Shown piece by piece: positions 50,875 to 58,704 of a stretch of DNA of 64,000 bases. Position 1 is the first letter of the stretch; each line of letters opens with the position of its first letter. Under the pieces are notes generated by a model. The model was not told where the DNA came from. It made no database searches and was given only the letters and a program-made list of their open reading frames with translations. A program made the position numbers and the translations under genes. Source of the DNA: an uncultured Collinsella sp. (GTDB lineage Bacteria; Actinomycetota; Coriobacteriia; Coriobacteriales; Coriobacteriaceae); contig CAAGEH010000023.1 in NCBI GenBank assembly GCA_900768795.1, forward strand, positions 86,935-150,934, in the 5' to 3' direction.

Positions 50875-50936
50875 GTCTGCATCTGGTTTTGCCCACATTG
50901 TTATCTGCAAGCATGAATCGTTGCCTGCAAACACGA

Positions 50937-50976
50937 AGCCCTCGCTGTGCTTAATGCGCGGCGGGGGCTTTTTTTC
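50937..50976 (+). terminator. Rho-independent terminator of ppc
   Basis: AGCCCTCGCTGT (50937-50948) pairs with GCGGCGGGGGCT (50958-50969, G-T pairs included) and is followed by a run of T. The 553-base gap from ppc to serB (50792-51344) holds this, an inverted-repeat element and short repeats, no gene. Confidence 0.8.
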
Positions 50977-51009
50977 TTGCTGTTTTTCCTCGGTTTCATT
51001 TCAAATTTG

Positions 51010-51133
51010 CTAAGTGAGTAGGTTTTTGACGGTTGGTCGAGTAGACAATTATTGAGCAAGCTATTGACCTGCAGTTTTAAAACAAAAATAAGCCCTTATA
51101 CTCAGCAGGCAGTCAAAAAACCTACTCACTTAG
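51010..51133. mobile_element. 124-bp element with 21/22-bp inverted repeats
   Basis: CTAAGTGAGTAGGTTTTTGA plus C at 51010-51030 matches the reverse complement of 51112-51133 except for one extra T. The 81 bases between are AT-rich with no coding potential. A third partial copy of the end (TGAGTAGGTTT) lies at 50828. Confidence 0.55.
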
Positions 51134-51151
51134 TGTTTCTGCGCACCAAAG

Positions 51152-51269
51152 AGGGGAAACAGCGCGTCGGAAACCAATAAAAGCCAGCGGACCTTCCGGG
51201 AGTCCCTGGTGCGGGAGGGGAAACAGCGCGTTGGAAACCAATAAAAGCGTATTGGAAACCAATAAAGCG
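51152..51269. repeat. Two 33-bp repeats plus a partial copy
   Basis: AGGGGAAACAGCGCGT, then C or T, then GGAAACCAATAAAAGC occurs at 51152-51184 and 51216-51248 (one mismatch, offset 64). A shortened copy TATTGGAAACCAATAAAGCG follows at 51250-51269. Non-coding, downstream of the serB stop on the other strand. Confidence 0.7.
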
Positions 51270-51344
51270 CGTTGCAAGCAAATATAAGTGCCCCACAGGC
51301 CAATATCAGTGCTTTATCAGCCAATATAAATGGACAAATGCCCG

Positions 51345-52016
51345 TTATTTGCCGGCAGTAGCATCGGAACGGTCGATGGTGTCCATCGCGAGCATAAGGT
51401 TGCGCTCGTCGATATGGAAAGGTGCAGCCGCGCGCGTTTTGGGCTTGGCGCAAAACGCGATGCCCACTCCTGCAGCCTGAATCATGGGAATGTCGTTGGC
51501 GCCATCGCCCATGGCAACGGTTCGCTCCATGGGAATGTCAAGCTCCGCTGCCCAGGTACGCAATGCCTCAAGCTTGCGCTCCTTGGTCACGATTTCGGCT
51601 GCAAGGCGCCCCGTGAGCTTTCCATCTTTAACTTCCAAACGGTTGGCAAGGCAGTAGTCGATGCCCACGGCAGCCATAATACGGTCGGCGACCTCATGAA
51701 ATCCGCCGCTCACGACGCCGACTTTCCAACCGCGCGCATGTGCCGCCGCCACCAGCTCCTTTGCGCCCGGGGTAAACGTCACGCGTGAAAAGGTGCGGTC
51801 GAACACCTCGATATCAAGCCCGGCGAGAAGCGCCACGCGCTCCTTAAGCGCCTGCTTAAAATCGAGTTCGCCGCGCATGGCGCGCTCGGTTATCCGCGCC
51901 ACGCGCTTGCCTACGCCGGCGGCATCTCCCAGCAGGTCGATGACCTCCTCGTTGATGAGGGTCGAATCGATATCCATCACGATGAGGCGCATGTCGGCTG
52001 CGGCAGAACAATCCAT
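51345..52016 (-). CDS. serB: Phosphoserine phosphatase
   Basis: 223 aa from the ATG at 52016 (AAAGGA six bases upstream; the longer frame to 52046 has no ribosome site). Final step of serine biosynthesis. HAD motif I DIDSTLI with D15 and D17, VVSGGF motif II (SGG), and motif IV GDGANDIPMIQ. FCAKPKTRAAAP near the end is typical of SerB. The N-terminal ACT extension of some SerB is missing. A dehydrogenase of the serine pathway could be the 1-389 protein, but that is far away. Single gene, divergent from aspS. Confidence 0.92.
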   Translation of the reverse strand: MDCSAAADMRLIVMDIDSTLINEEVIDLLGDAAGVGKRVARITERAMRGELDFKQALKERVALLAGLDIEVFDRTFSRVTFTPGAKELVAAAHARGWKVGVVSGGFHEVADRIMAAVGIDYCLANRLEVKDGKLTGRLAAEIVTKERKLEALRTWAAELDIPMERTVAMGDGANDIPMIQAAGVGIAFCAKPKTRAAAPFHIDERNLMLAMDTIDRSDATAGK

Positions 52017-52200
52017 ATGAGGTCCTTTCGTTTGCATCCGTATCACTTTAGCGCAATGGAGTCTTTAATTGTTGCTCATGCGCTGTCGACCCTGAGTTAA
52101 ACTAGTACGCCGTGCGCGGCTGCGCGGTTTACGCAGGCCGAGCCATCTGTACGACGTCGCCCGTTACGACACGGGGCGGCACAGATCAAAAGGAGGAAAC

Positions 52201-53991
52201 GTGGCAGAGACCACACGTCCTATCGACACCCATTCCATGCATACACGCACCTGCGGTGAGCTTCGTGCCGAGAACGTCGGCGAGGAAGTTACCCTTACCG
52301 GTTGGGTCAGCCGCCGTCGCGACCACGGCGGACTCATTTTCTGCGACCTGCGCGACCGCGAGGGCATCACGCAGCTCACTTTCGACCCGGAGCATTCCGG
52401 TGGCGAGGCGTTCAAGATCGCCGAGACCATGCGTCCCGAGTGGCCGATCAAGATTCACGGCGTCGTGCGAGCCCGTGGTGTCGAGACCGTCAACCCCAAA
52501 CTCGCAACCGGTGAGATCGAGGTCCTGACCGATGCCGCCGAGGTGCTCAACACCTCCGTCACCCCGCCGTTCCAGATCGAGGACGGCATCGAGACGAGCG
52601 AGGACACGCGTCTTCGCTACCGTTACCTTGACCTACGCCGTCCCGAGATGATGTCCAACCTCAAGCTGCGTTCCGATTTCACGTTCGCCATCCGCGAGGC
52701 ACTCCACAATCGCGACTTCATGGAGGTCGAGACCCCGTCCCTGTTCAAGTCCACACCGGAGGGCGCGCGCGACTTCATCGTGCCGTCTCGTATTCAGCCG
52801 GGTAATTTCTACGCCCTGCCGCAGTCCCCGCAGCTCCTAAAGCAGCTCCTCATGGTCGGTGGCGTCGAGCGCTACTACCAGGTTGCCAAGTGCTTCCGCG
52901 ACGAGGACCTGCGCGCCGACCGCCAGCCCGAGTTCACCCAGGTCGATATCGAGATGTCCTTCGTCGACCAGAACGACGTCATGAGCGCGCTCGAGGAAGT
53001 GCTCGCCGACGCGTTCGGTCGCATGGGCGTTGAGCTGCCTACGCCGCTCCGCCGCATCGAGTACTGGGACGCTATGGACACCTACGGTTCCGACAAGCCC
53101 GATACCCGTTTTGGTATGCACCTCGTTGACCTTACCGACGTGTTCAAGAACTCCAAGTTCAAGGTGTTTGCGAGCGCTGCGAACGAGGAGGGCTCCGTTG
53201 TCAAGGCCATCAACGCCAAGGGCGCAGGTACCTGGGCGCGCGCCAAGATCGACAAGCTCGCAGGCGTCGCCGCTACGTTCGGTGCCAAGGGTCTTGCTTG
53301 GATCGCATTCCGCGAGGACGGCTCCATCAACAGCCCGATCGTCAAGTTCTTCTCCGATGAGGAGATGGCCGAGCTTCGTAGCCGTATGGACGTCGAGCCC
53401 GGCGACCTTGTGATGTTCGCTGCCGGTCCGCGTCTTGCCTCCGACGAGATCCTGGGCGGCATGCGCAACCATATGGCCGATGCGCTCGAGCTTCCGCGTG
53501 AGGGCCACGACTTTTTGTGGGTCGTCAATTTCCCGCTCTTCCATTGGGACGAGGACCGCAAGGCCTACGCCGCCGAGCACCAGCCCTTCACGTTGCCGAC
53601 CGAGAGCGATATCGCAAAGATCGAGGCGGACCCGCTGGCAGCCGGTTCGTTTACGTATGACTTCGTCATGGACGGCTTCGAGGCCGGCGGTGGCGGTATG
53701 CGTATCCACAACGCCGAGATGCAGATGGCTATGCTCAAGCTGCTTGGGTTCACCGAGGAGCGCGCGGAGGCTCAGTTCGGCTTCCTCATGGAGGCGCTCA
53801 AGTTCGGTGCGCCCCCGATGGGCGGTTTCGCTCTGGGCCTCGATCGCGTGTGCATGCTGCTCACCGGATCCAGCTCCATTCGCGACGTCATGGCGTTCCC
53901 CAAGACGGCAAGCGGCTCCGACCTTATGTCGGGTGCCCCGAGCGCCGTTTCGGGCGCGCAGCTCAAGGACGTTTCGCTGCGCCTGATGTAG
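52201..53991 (+). CDS. aspS: Aspartyl-tRNA synthetase (bacterial type)
   Basis: 596 aa from a GTG at 52201 (AAAGGAGG upstream). OB-fold anticodon-binding domain (about 17-105), motif 1 (YRYLDLRRPEMMSNLKLRSDF), motif 2 (YQVAKCFRDEDLRADRQPEFTQVD), the bacterial GAD insertion (about 290-420) and motif 3 (GLDRVCMLLTGSSSIRDVMAFPKT). The family of full-length bacterial AspRS with the GAD domain is clear. A terminator follows 17 bases on. Confidence 0.97.
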   Translation: MAETTRPIDTHSMHTRTCGELRAENVGEEVTLTGWVSRRRDHGGLIFCDLRDREGITQLTFDPEHSGGEAFKIAETMRPEWPIKIHGVVRARGVETVNPKLATGEIEVLTDAAEVLNTSVTPPFQIEDGIETSEDTRLRYRYLDLRRPEMMSNLKLRSDFTFAIREALHNRDFMEVETPSLFKSTPEGARDFIVPSRIQPGNFYALPQSPQLLKQLLMVGGVERYYQVAKCFRDEDLRADRQPEFTQVDIEMSFVDQNDVMSALEEVLADAFGRMGVELPTPLRRIEYWDAMDTYGSDKPDTRFGMHLVDLTDVFKNSKFKVFASAANEEGSVVKAINAKGAGTWARAKIDKLAGVAATFGAKGLAWIAFREDGSINSPIVKFFSDEEMAELRSRMDVEPGDLVMFAAGPRLASDEILGGMRNHMADALELPREGHDFLWVVNFPLFHWDEDRKAYAAEHQPFTLPTESDIAKIEADPLAAGSFTYDFVMDGFEAGGGGMRIHNAEMQMAMLKLLGFTEERAEAQFGFLMEALKFGAPPMGGFALGLDRVCMLLTGSSSIRDVMAFPKTASGSDLMSGAPSAVSGAQLKDVSLRLM

Positions 53992-54008
53992 ACGATAGAT
54001 ACCAGGAG

Positions 54009-54046
54009 TGGGACACTTTTCCAAAAGGGAAGGTGTCCCATTTTTA
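54009..54046 (+). terminator. Rho-independent terminator after aspS
   Basis: A 14-bp stem (TGGGACACTTTTCC against GGGAAGGTGTCCCA, two G-T pairs), loop AAAA, then TTTTTA. The HPr gene begins 35 bases later, so it must have its own promoter or depend on read-through. Confidence 0.9.
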
Positions 54047-54081
54047 TGGACGATCTCGATGATTGAATTTGAGGAGCACGT

Positions 54082-54339
54082 ATGATTGAGTTCACACATA
54101 AGATTGACGATAAAGAGGGACTGCACGCACGACCGGTATCGAAGGTCGTTGAGCATGCCAAAAAGTTCGACAGCGGCATTACCCTAGCGGTGGGGGAGCG
54201 CAGCGCCTCGGCATCTGAACTCATGGACGTGCTCGCTCTCGATGCCTGCTATGGCGAGACGCTTACCGTGCGCGTTGCCGGTCCCGATGAGAAAAAGGCT
54301 GCTAAGGATATGAAAAAGATCCTTAAGGACGTTCTCTAG
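54082..54339 (+). CDS. ptsH: HPr phosphocarrier protein
   Basis: 85 aa, ATG at 54082 (GAGGAG upstream). Carries phosphate from enzyme I to sugar PTS. H15 in GLHARPVSKVVEH and R17 are present. Ungapped alignment from H15 places the segment SASELMDVLAL against KSIMGVMSL of Bacillus HPr, so position 46, the regulatory Ser phosphorylated by HPr kinase, is Glu here (S45 precedes it). No ptsI, crh or hprK lies in the window. It could instead be an HPr-like regulator, but the catalytic His argues for PTS function. Confidence 0.9.
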   Translation: MIEFTHKIDDKEGLHARPVSKVVEHAKKFDSGITLAVGERSASASELMDVLALDACYGETLTVRVAGPDEKKAAKDMKKILKDVL

Positions 54340-54708
54340 CGTTGAGCCGGTTCTGTAACATCAAAAAGTAATCCGAAGGTAACCCTTCCAAAAAAGTTAA
54401 CCGTGTGCTAGTTTACTTAGGTGAACATAGCCGCGGTTAACTTATGCCGCCCGCTTGTGGAACCGCCTGCAAAGCAGTCGCAGTAAGCTTTGGTCTCGTA
54501 ACGGAGGTAACGGACGTAGCAAGTGCCCACCATGCCGCCGAGCCCGCAGACGACCGCGAGGGCGACCGCCCGCTTCGCATGCGCGCCACGGGCACAGGGA
54601 GCCACGAGTCCTGCGGGCGCAGAGTGCCACGGGTACAGGGGGCACCGCACATGCCACATCCACGGCCATGTTCGCGTACGTATTCGGCCGCTCGACCAAG
54701 GAGCAACT
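54340..54708. promoter_or_regulatory. Upstream region of the feo operon with a nested palindrome
   Basis: 369 bases without a gene. AAGTTAACCG (54394-54403) and CGGTTAACTT (54434-54443) form a perfect 10-bp inverted repeat. Between them is GTTTACTTAGGTGAAC (54411-54426), itself nearly symmetric. The same half-site AAGTTA recurs in the palindrome before feoB (55347-55366). Position before feoA makes an iron-responsive repressor (DtxR/IdeR type) the natural candidate. The rest of the interval holds imperfect repeats of GCCACGGG(C/T)ACAGGG. Confidence 0.5.
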
Positions 54709-54951
54709 ATGTCACAGGGACCCCAGATGCCCGCCATGCCGCTTTCGATGGTCAAGGCAGGCGAGACCGTGCGTGTCGCCCGCGTCAAAGGCGACGAGGG
54801 CATGAAGCATCATCTCAAGGACCTCGGATTTGTCGAGGGCAACGAGGTGCATGTGGTGAGCACGAGCGGAAGCAACATCATCGTGACGGTGCTCGGCGCC
54901 CGCTTTGGTCTTGATTCCAAGATCGCTCAACGCGTCATGACCGCCGCATAG
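54709..54951 (+). CDS. feoA: FeoA-domain protein, first copy
   Basis: 80 aa, ATG at 54709 (AAGGAG five bases upstream). Small SH3-like cytosolic protein that works with FeoB. A 13-residue Met/Pro-rich lead is followed by MVKAGETVRVARVKGDEGMK, HHLKDLGFVEGNEVHVV and VTVLGARFGLDSKIAQRV, matching the FeoA pattern of a (R/K)xLxDLGxxxG core. First of four genes in the iron uptake operon. Confidence 0.9.
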   Translation: MSQGPQMPAMPLSMVKAGETVRVARVKGDEGMKHHLKDLGFVEGNEVHVVSTSGSNIIVTVLGARFGLDSKIAQRVMTAA

Positions 54952-55094
54952 GTGTGTAAGCGCCACAGGCGGTCACGTTCCATCAGCTCATATGTGCCGC
55001 GAGAGGTTCGATGGCCGAGTTCACGCCGGCGATCAAGCTTCTCACGGGCAAAGCGATATGAGAGCAAGCAAGAGAAGCTATGAAAGGGGGATAC

Positions 55095-55316
55095 ATGAAA
55101 ACACTGGGAGACGTAAAGGTGGGCGAGAGCTCCACGATCGTCAAGTTGCACGGTGAGGGTGCGCTTCGCCGCCATCTCATGGACATGGGGCTCATCAAGG
55201 GCACATCGTTCAAGGTGGTCAAGGTCGCACCACTCGGCGATCCCGTCGAGATCAACGTGCGCGGCTACGAGCTTTCAATCCGCAAGGAGGAGGCAGCTGT
55301 CGTCGAGGTCCTGTAA
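55095..55316 (+). CDS. feoA: FeoA-domain protein, second copy
   Basis: 73 aa, ATG at 55095 (AAAGGGGG four bases upstream; an in-frame ATG at 55080 precedes it). KTLGDVKVGESSTIVKL, RRHLMDMGLIKGTSFKVVKVAPLGDPVEI and YELSIRKEEAAVVEV fit the FeoA family more closely than the first copy does. Two FeoA genes before feoB are known in several Firmicutes and Coriobacteriia. A palindrome separates it from feoB. Confidence 0.93.
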   Translation: MKTLGDVKVGESSTIVKLHGEGALRRHLMDMGLIKGTSFKVVKVAPLGDPVEINVRGYELSIRKEEAAVVEVL

Positions 55317-55346
55317 TCGGGATCATCGCGCATCTTTTTGCAGGTA

Positions 55347-55366
55347 AAGTTAGTAAAAACTAACTT
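55347..55366. promoter_or_regulatory. Perfect palindrome upstream of feoB
   Basis: AAGTTAG TAAAAA CTAACTT, seven-base arms with a six-base centre, 59 bases before the feoB start and 31 after the second feoA. It resembles the symmetry of DtxR-family operators (TTAGGTTAGN-type) and shares the AAGTTA half with the site before feoA. Confidence 0.55.
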
Positions 55367-55424
55367 AGAGTCATCTAACTCGGACGGCATGGAACCAGTC
55401 CGAGCGCAATGAAAGAAGGATTGC

Positions 55425-57986
55425 ATGGCGGATTCTCAGATCCATGTCGCGCTTGCGGGCAACCCCAACTGCGGCAAGACCACGCTTTTCAATCTGATCA
55501 CCGGTGCCAACGGATACGTCGGCAACTGGCCGGGCGTCACGGTTGAGAAAAAGGAAGCCAAGCTCTTGAGCGACAAGAGCGTAACCATTACCGACCTTCC
55601 CGGTATCTACTCGCTCTCCCCGTACAGCCCCGAAGAGCAGTGCTCACGTGACTACCTTATGAGCGGCGAGCCCGATGTCGTCGTTCAGGTTGTCGATGCC
55701 ACCAACCTCGAGCGCAATCTCTACCTGGCACTTCAGGTCATCGAGACCGGCCTGCCCGTGGTCGTTGCCCTCAACATGGCCGACCTTGTCGAGAAAAACG
55801 GCGACAAGATCAACACTGACAAGCTCTCAAAGAGGCTCGGTTGCCCGGTCGTTTTGATCTCCGCGCTTAAGAACAAGGGCATCGACGAGCTGTTCGGCCA
55901 GGTCAAGAAGTCCGCGGGGACGAAAGCGAGCGCAGCCGAGCACAAGTTCGATTCCTCTATCGAGGACGTGCTCACGCATATCGAGAATCAGCTGCCCTCA
56001 AGCGTTCCTGCCGAGAAGCGCCGCTACTACGCTGTCAAGCTGTTCGAGCGCGACGCGGATGCGACCAAGCTGATCAACCTTACCAAAGACCATGCCGCCC
56101 GCGTCGAGGAGCTCGTCTCCCAATGCGAGAAGGATTGCGACGATGATGCCGAATCCATCATCACGGGCGAGCGCTACGCCGTCATCGCGCACATCATCGA
56201 CGAGTGCCTGACCAAGGCTCCCGCAAAGATGAGCACGTCCGAGAAGATCGACCGCGTGGTCACCAACCGCTTCCTCGGTCTGCCGATCTTTATCGTGATC
56301 ATGTTCGCGGTGTACTACATCGCCGTTTCCACCCTCGGCGGCACGGTGACCGACTTCACCAACGATCAGCTCTTCGGTACCGACGGCTGGTTCGTGCTCG
56401 GTCAGGGCCGCGACGCCTATGACGAGGCGCAGGGCGAGTTCGATGACGCCCAGACCGAGCTCGGTGCATACGCCGCCAAGCTTGTCGACAAGGGCGTTGA
56501 CGCCAAGAAGTTCGATAACGCTGTTGCCGATGGCGACCTTGATACGGCAAAGGCGGAGTTCAACAAGCTCGTCAAGTCCGATTCCAAGGTCAAGTCGATC
56601 AAGGCCACTGCAGAGTTCGAGGATGAGGATTCCGGCGAGACGTCGACCTCGACGGTGACCTTTACCAAGGCCAAGAAGGACCTCGATATCACGGAGCCCG
56701 ACCCTGCGGATTACGGTCCGTTCGTGCCCGGCATCACCACCGCGGTGCATGACGCTCTTGTTGCGGGCGGTACCGAGGACGGCGGCCTGGTCGACTCCCT
56801 CGTCTGCGACGGTATCATCGCCGGCCTCGGAGCCATCATGGGCTTCGTGCCTCAGATGTTCCTGCTCTTCGTGATGCTCTCCTTCCTCGAGGATTGCGGC
56901 TATATGGCGCGCGTCGCCTTCATCATGGACCGCATCTTCCGTCGCTTCGGTCTTTCGGGTAAATCGTTCATCCCGATGCTCGTAGCCTCCGGTTGCGGCG
57001 TGCCGGGCGTCATGGCCACCAAGACGATCGAGAACGAGAAGGACCGCCGTATGACGGTCATGACCACCACGTTCATTCCCTGCGGAGCCAAGCTGCCGAT
57101 CATTGCCCTGCTCATGGGCTCCATCATCGGTAAATCCTCGACCTCGGCACAATGGATCAGCCCGCTGTTCTACTTCCTGGGCGTCGCCGCCGTCATCGTC
57201 TCCGGCCTGATGCTCAAGAAGACCAAGCTCTTCGCCGGCCGTCCGACTCCGTTTGTCATGGAGCTCCCCGCCTACCACTTCCCGGCGATTCGTTCCTGGG
57301 CACTGCACGTGTGGGAGCGCTGCTGGGCATTCATCAAGAAGGCTGGCACGGTCATCTTCGCCTCGACGATCGTCGTGTGGTTCCTCTCCAACTTCGGTTC
57401 CTTCGACGGCGCTTTCGGTTACCTGCCCGCCATGGACGGCATCCCCGAGGAGTTCGCGGACTACTCCGTGCTCGCTATGTTCGGTAACTGCGTTGCCTGG
57501 ATTTTCGCTCCGCTGGGCTTCAGCACCTGGCAGTCCACGGCTCTGACCATCTCCGGCCTCGTCGCCAAGGAGAACGTCGTTGCCACCGCGGGCTCGCTGC
57601 TGTCGCTCGGTTCCGAGGTCTCCGAGACCGACGCCTCGCTCTGGAGCGCCTTTGCCGGCATGTTCCCCACGATGGGCGCTTGCGTTGCGTTCGGCGCATT
57701 CAACCTGCTGTGCGCTCCGTGCTTCGCCGCCATGGGCACCATCCGCAACCAGATGGACTCCGGCAAGTGGACCGCGATCGCTATCGGTTACGAGTGCGGC
57801 TTTGCCTGGTGCATTGGCCTTATGATCAACCAGTTCTACAACCTGATCGTTCTCGGACAGTTTGGGTTCTGGACTATCGTTGCCATCGTCGTTCTGATTG
57901 CCATGCTCTTCCAGGTGTTCCGTCCTATGCCTAAGTTTGCATGGACGGACGAGGACGAGACCAATGTCGAGGGCGTCACGGCTTAA
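55425..57986 (+). CDS. feoB: Ferrous iron transporter FeoB with a large extracytoplasmic insertion
   Basis: 853 aa, ATG at 55425 (GAAAGAAGGA upstream). GTPase domain at the N-terminus: G1 GNPNCGKT (12-19), G3 DLPGIYSL and G4 NMAD. Core Gate domains follow with PQMFLLFVMLSFLEDCGYMARVAF and SGCGVPGVMATKT, the Cys-containing second gate. E. coli FeoB has 773 residues. Here there is an extra stretch between the first two membrane helices (about residues 306-440), with acidic and Ala/Lys-rich helices (DAYDEAQGEFDDAQTEL, DGDLDTAKAEFNKLV). In the predicted topology it is outside the membrane. Two FeoA genes precede and a FeoB-associated protein follows. Confidence 0.95.
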   Translation: MADSQIHVALAGNPNCGKTTLFNLITGANGYVGNWPGVTVEKKEAKLLSDKSVTITDLPGIYSLSPYSPEEQCSRDYLMSGEPDVVVQVVDATNLERNLYLALQVIETGLPVVVALNMADLVEKNGDKINTDKLSKRLGCPVVLISALKNKGIDELFGQVKKSAGTKASAAEHKFDSSIEDVLTHIENQLPSSVPAEKRRYYAVKLFERDADATKLINLTKDHAARVEELVSQCEKDCDDDAESIITGERYAVIAHIIDECLTKAPAKMSTSEKIDRVVTNRFLGLPIFIVIMFAVYYIAVSTLGGTVTDFTNDQLFGTDGWFVLGQGRDAYDEAQGEFDDAQTELGAYAAKLVDKGVDAKKFDNAVADGDLDTAKAEFNKLVKSDSKVKSIKATAEFEDEDSGETSTSTVTFTKAKKDLDITEPDPADYGPFVPGITTAVHDALVAGGTEDGGLVDSLVCDGIIAGLGAIMGFVPQMFLLFVMLSFLEDCGYMARVAFIMDRIFRRFGLSGKSFIPMLVASGCGVPGVMATKTIENEKDRRMTVMTTTFIPCGAKLPIIALLMGSIIGKSSTSAQWISPLFYFLGVAAVIVSGLMLKKTKLFAGRPTPFVMELPAYHFPAIRSWALHVWERCWAFIKKAGTVIFASTIVVWFLSNFGSFDGAFGYLPAMDGIPEEFADYSVLAMFGNCVAWIFAPLGFSTWQSTALTISGLVAKENVVATAGSLLSLGSEVSETDASLWSAFAGMFPTMGACVAFGAFNLLCAPCFAAMGTIRNQMDSGKWTAIAIGYECGFAWCIGLMINQFYNLIVLGQFGFWTIVAIVVLIAMLFQVFRPMPKFAWTDEDETNVEGVTA

Positions 57987-58036
57987 ACCCGCCCCCGTTG
58001 CATCATCTGCTTGAAGGGCTTTTGAACATGCAGCTA

Positions 58037-58074
58037 CGAGGCGCTCTACTCGCTTGCTTGGGTAGGGCGCCTCG
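58037..58074 (+). terminator. Hairpin after feoB
   Basis: CGAGGCGCTCTAC pairs with GTAGGGCGCCTCG (one G-T pair) around a 12-base loop, followed by GCTTTG. The T tract is short, so it may reduce but not stop transcription into the Cys-rich gene. Confidence 0.55.
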
Positions 58075-58153
58075 GCTTTGCCTGCGGTGGTTGTTTCTGC
58101 GGGCTATAACGTTGCGCATCGATGACGATATGTAACAGAACGTTTAGCTTTCT

Positions 58154-58212
58154 CAATCGCATATGCCTTGTACCGCGTGAATTTCCCCCTCCGTGCAAGG
58201 CATATGCGATTG
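58154..58212. repeat. 17-bp perfect inverted repeat with 25-bp loop
   Basis: CAATCGCATATGCCTTG (58154-58170) and its reverse complement (58196-58212). Neither T tract nor ORF is present. It lies in the 373-base interval (57987-58359) between feoB and the small Cys-rich gene. Confidence 0.6.
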
Positions 58213-58359
58213 GGGAATCTATGCGTTTGGGTCTGTGCTTTCTCTGCGGGAGGGGGCGTCGCAGCATCTCTTCTCTGCGTTAATGGAAATTGCAAAAAGA
58301 CGGACTAAGCAGAGGAATAGCGGTTAAAGTAAGTAATGGCTAACTAAAGGAGGTCCAAC

Positions 58360-58560
58360 ATGGCGCCTATCGATATCATCGTTTTGCTCATCATCGGCAT
58401 CGCCTTTGTGGCGGTCTGTGTTCGCATCTACCGCAAAGGCAGTTGTGCAGATTGCATACAAGGCGGCGCATGTACGGGGCATTGCTCCAACAAGAAGATC
58501 TGCGCGGCGCTTAAAGGCGTGGACAAGATTGCCGAGGATCTGGGTCGCGGCATCAAATAG
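58360..58560 (+). CDS. FeoB-associated Cys-rich membrane protein
   Basis: 66 aa, ATG at 58360 (GGAGGTCC upstream). One N-terminal membrane helix (IDIIVLLIIGIAFVAVCVR) then a Cys-rich tail CADCIQGGACTGHCSNKKIC (six Cys among about 25 residues), the pattern of the FeoB_associated family found next to feoB in many anaerobes. Proposed to help iron handling or to replace FeoC; the mechanism is not known. Ends the feo gene run, followed by a strong terminator. Confidence 0.9.
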   Translation: MAPIDIIVLLIIGIAFVAVCVRIYRKGSCADCIQGGACTGHCSNKKICAALKGVDKIAEDLGRGIK

Positions 58561-58573
58561 GCCCCAGACACCC

Positions 58574-58609
58574 AAACGCCCCGCGAGCATCCGTTCGCGG
58601 GGCGTTTTT
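58574..58609 (+). terminator. Rho-independent terminator of the feo region
   Basis: AAACGCCCCGCGA and TCGCGGGGCGTTT form a perfect 13-bp stem with an 8-base loop, followed by TTT. It can also act on the other strand because the stem ends in A residues there. Confidence 0.92.
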
Positions 58610-58704
58610 CGCATTTGGGGGTAGGCACGGCGAGTAGGCGAGTGATTTTTGGGTATCGTTAACCGTATTGTCTATAAGCTACTTATCAATACCGGAGTAA
58701 CTCT

